The position numbers and the translations under genes are program-made. A DNA stretch of 6,911 nucleotides, taken from Pseudomonadota bacterium. GTDB lineage: Bacteria > Pseudomonadota > Alphaproteobacteria > Reyranellales > Reyranellaceae. Shown here in pieces: positions 5,310 through 6,911 of this stretch (position 1 is the first letter of the stretch; every line of letters starts with the position of its first letter). Where the stretch lies: assembly GCA_023436825.1 (NCBI GenBank), contig JAEZHS010000781.1:1-6911 (forward strand), read 5' to 3'. Under the pieces are notes generated by a model that did not search any database, was not told where the DNA came from, and was given only the letters and a program-made list of their open reading frames with translations.

Positions 5310-6787
5310 GAAAACGCGCCATCGCGCTGATCGCTGTCGTCGTTCTCGCCGGTGCGGCAATCGTTGCCGTACCGGTGATCGAGCGGCACGCCGCAGCGGG
5401 CATCAAGAGTGAGATCGAGCGCGGCGGCGCGGCCAACGTCGACGACGTGAGCGTGGGCCTGTTTGCCCGGCGCGTCACGCTCGTTAATCTGAAGTCCAAG
5501 AGCGCCGAGTCTGAGCTGAGCATCGGCCGCTGGGAGGCGTCGGGGCTGGCCTGGCCGATCGGCGAGCTGCTGGCCGGCCGCACGCCGCTGGCCGGCTTCG
5601 GCTGGGGCGATCCGCTGAGCGCCGGTCGCGTCGAGCTCGAGCACGCGGCCATCGCCGACCGGGCGACCGGCGGGCGATGGAGCGTGGACGCCCTGGTCAT
5701 CGACGGCTTCGATCTCGCGCGCTACGACGCGACCTACGACGGGACGTTCCAAATTGCCGTGCTCACCGCCCGCGCGATGGGCGCGCTCGCCGTGCGTCGC
5801 CTCGAGCAGCGCAACGCCCGCGTCACGCTGCCGGGCACCGGCGAGGTGGCCGGCCTGGCATCGGTCGTACTGGAAGGCTACGAGCGCGGCGTCATCGCCA
5901 CGTTGGCGATGGCCGGCATGGACGTCGCTTCAGGCGAGGGCCAACCCGCACAGTTCAGCGTCGCCGAGACCAAGGCGGCCAAGGTCGACTTCGGTCGAGT
6001 CATCGCGGCGATGTCGTCCGACAAATGGTTCCCTGGTGCGCCGTCGGGCCGCATCCGCATCGACAAGGCCGAGGCGACGGGTTTCGGCGGCGAGCTGTTC
6101 AAGCGGTACGGTCTCTCGCTCGGCGCGGTCAGCTTCCAGACGGCGCAGGTCCGGGACAAGGTGAGCCGCACGCGAATGCACATCGAAGGGTTCGTGCTGG
6201 CGCCGCCATTGCGTGGCCTGGAGGGGCTGTCGCTGCGCATGGCCCTGCAGTCGATGGGCCTCAAGGAAGTGAAGGCCGATTTCGACTGCTACGGCACCGA
6301 AGACCAGGGCAAGGGCGAGCTGACGCTCGATCACTGCGCGCTGGTCGGCCCGGGGCTGGGTGAAATCGAGCTTTCCGCACGCATCGTCAACGCCGATGCC
6401 GTCTTCTGGAACGCGCTCGACGAGAGCGACCTGCTGGCGCTGCAGGATTCGACGGCGGCGCTCGGTTCGGCCCGGCTGGTGCTGGCCGACAAGAGCCTGC
6501 TCGAGCGCAGCCTGCGCGCCATCGCCAGCATGACCGGCCAGCCGGCGGCGACATTGCGCGGCAACTGGGCGCGCGAGGTGCGCCGCTATCAGCCGGCCGG
6601 CGTGCTGATCTCCCAGTCGATGACCCAGCTCCTGGACACCGTCGCGCGCTTCGTCGAGCAGGGCGGCACGCTCGTCATCGAAGCCAAGCCCGAGCCCCCC
6701 GTGGGCTTCGACAAGTTGGAGTACCTGCTGAATCCCGGCGCCGACCTCGTCAGCACGCTGGGCCTCAAAACCACGTTGTTGCGTTAG
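5306..6787 (+). CDS. Unrecognised membrane-anchored, probably periplasmic protein with AsmA-like character
   Basis: I do not recognise a named family with certainty. The 493-residue product starts with a short basic stretch (MRKR) and a hydrophobic segment (about 5-24), an uncleaved anchor or signal peptide, since no clear cleavage site is seen. The rest looks exported and rich in alternating beta strands (for example RVTLVNLKSK 56-65, GRIRIDKAEATGF 248-260, GELTLDHCALVG 337-348, GEIELSARI 352-360), then a helix (about 436-451) and the tail GGTLVIEAKPEPPVGFDKLE (453-472). This resembles AsmA/TamB-like or related alphaproteobacterial envelope proteins. Only two cysteines occur (C328 and C344). 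The GTG start overlaps the maiA stop as GTGA, implying translational coupling. The C-terminus meets an insertion sequence: the stop codon uses the TA at the junction, so the original end may differ slightly. A direct role in tyrosine breakdown is not evident. Confidence 0.8.
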   Translation: MRKRAIALIAVVVLAGAAIVAVPVIERHAAAGIKSEIERGGAANVDDVSVGLFARRVTLVNLKSKSAESELSIGRWEASGLAWPIGELLAGRTPLAGFGWGDPLSAGRVELEHAAIADRATGGRWSVDALVIDGFDLARYDATYDGTFQIAVLTARAMGALAVRRLEQRNARVTLPGTGEVAGLASVVLEGYERGVIATLAMAGMDVASGEGQPAQFSVAETKAAKVDFGRVIAAMSSDKWFPGAPSGRIRIDKAEATGFGGELFKRYGLSLGAVSFQTAQVRDKVSRTRMHIEGFVLAPPLRGLEGLSLRMALQSMGLKEVKADFDCYGTEDQGKGELTLDHCALVGPGLGEIELSARIVNADAVFWNALDESDLLALQDSTAALGSARLVLADKSLLERSLRAIASMTGQPAATLRGNWAREVRRYQPAGVLISQSMTQLLDTVARFVEQGGTLVIEAKPEPPVGFDKLEYLLNPGADLVSTLGLKTTLLR

Positions 6788-6911
6788 AGCGTGATGGGTT
6801 GAAGTTTGGCATATCCTGCCTGAGCGAAGTAGTTGGAGCATTCGGCAGGGGATGTGAGGGGCAAGATTTCGGCGACGGCGTCAAGGACGGCCTCGGCCGT
6901 GCGCTTGGCGG
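6784..6911 (-). CDS. IS630-family transposase, C-terminal end (runs off the window)
   Basis: Forty-one codons before a TAA stop are visible. The translation contains PAECSNYFAQAGYA near the end, a hallmark of the C-terminus of IS630-family (Tc1/mariner-related) DDE transposases, preceded by a helix of the type RTAEAVLDAVAEIL. These enzymes cut and insert at TA dinucleotides. The catalytic D, D, E residues lie outside the window, so intactness cannot be judged. The gene converges on the envelope-protein gene and their ends overlap by three bases (6784-6786 and 6785-6787). Confidence 0.85.
   Translation of the reverse strand, partial: AKRTAEAVLDAVAEILPLTSPAECSNYFAQAGYAKLQPITL
6787..6911 (-). 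mobile_element. End of an IS630-family insertion sequence
   Basis: Transposase coding sequence reaches to within a few bases of the neighbouring gene, so the element's tip must lie here. The likeliest boundary is just after the TA at 6785-6786, the family's duplicated target, with GAGCGTGATGGGTTGAAG (6787-6804) as candidate terminal inverted repeat. Base composition here is visibly less GC-rich than in the neighbouring gene. The opposite end lies outside the window, so neither the repeat nor the TA duplication can be confirmed. Confidence 0.65.

Noticed and set aside
5930..6841. Minus-strand open frame of 303 codons opposite the envelope-type protein and insertion junction
   Set aside because: It runs through the junction in a different frame from the transposase and has no recognisable features; it is a GC-bias shadow.

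Overview
This is high-GC bacterial DNA, densely coding, most likely from an alphaproteobacterium. The reasons are the aroQ-accB order (normally followed by accC), the codon bias and the gene families; the exact genus is a guess (Rhodospirillales/Rhizobiales-like, for example a Reyranella-type organism). No gap between genes is longer than about 100 bases, so there is no gene-free stretch over 300 bases. No rRNA, tRNA or CRISPR array is visible.

Left part (1-1188, minus strand). Reading leftwards there is a MarR-family regulator, then aroQ (type II 3-dehydroquinate dehydratase), then the N-terminal 58 codons of accB (biotin carboxyl carrier protein), which runs off the window. All three point the same way with gaps of 32 and 23 bases, so transcription from the regulator could continue into the shikimate and fatty-acid genes.

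Switch region (1189-1241). This 53-base divergent gap holds an 18-bp imperfect palindrome (TAGTTACATTTGAAACTA) that looks like a MarR operator, overlapping promoter-like elements for both directions. The regulator appears to have a leaderless or nearly leaderless start.

Centre and right (1242-6787, plus strand). This is a complete homogentisate route for tyrosine/phenylalanine breakdown: hppD (4-hydroxyphenylpyruvate to homogentisate), hmgA (homogentisate to maleylacetoacetate), a fumarylacetoacetate hydrolase (to fumarate and acetoacetate) and maiA (maleylacetoacetate to fumarylacetoacetate). A fifth gene overlaps maiA by 4 bases. It encodes an unrecognised 493-residue membrane-anchored, probably periplasmic protein with AsmA-like character. 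The gaps between hmgA, fah and maiA contain hairpins, one of them a perfect 10-bp stem typical of dispersed intergenic repeats. No tyrosine aminotransferase or phenylalanine hydroxylase lies in the window.

Right edge (6784-6911, minus strand). The C-terminal end of an IS630-family transposase abuts the last plus-strand gene so tightly that the two stop codons share a TA, the target dinucleotide of this family. The insertion sequence therefore marks the end of the operon and may have redefined the 3' end of the last gene.

The window is mainly a known catabolic operon. The less described parts are the coupled envelope-type protein, the short divergent HmgA, the regulator/operator arrangement and the insertion junction. 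I do not see evidence of a wholly new system.
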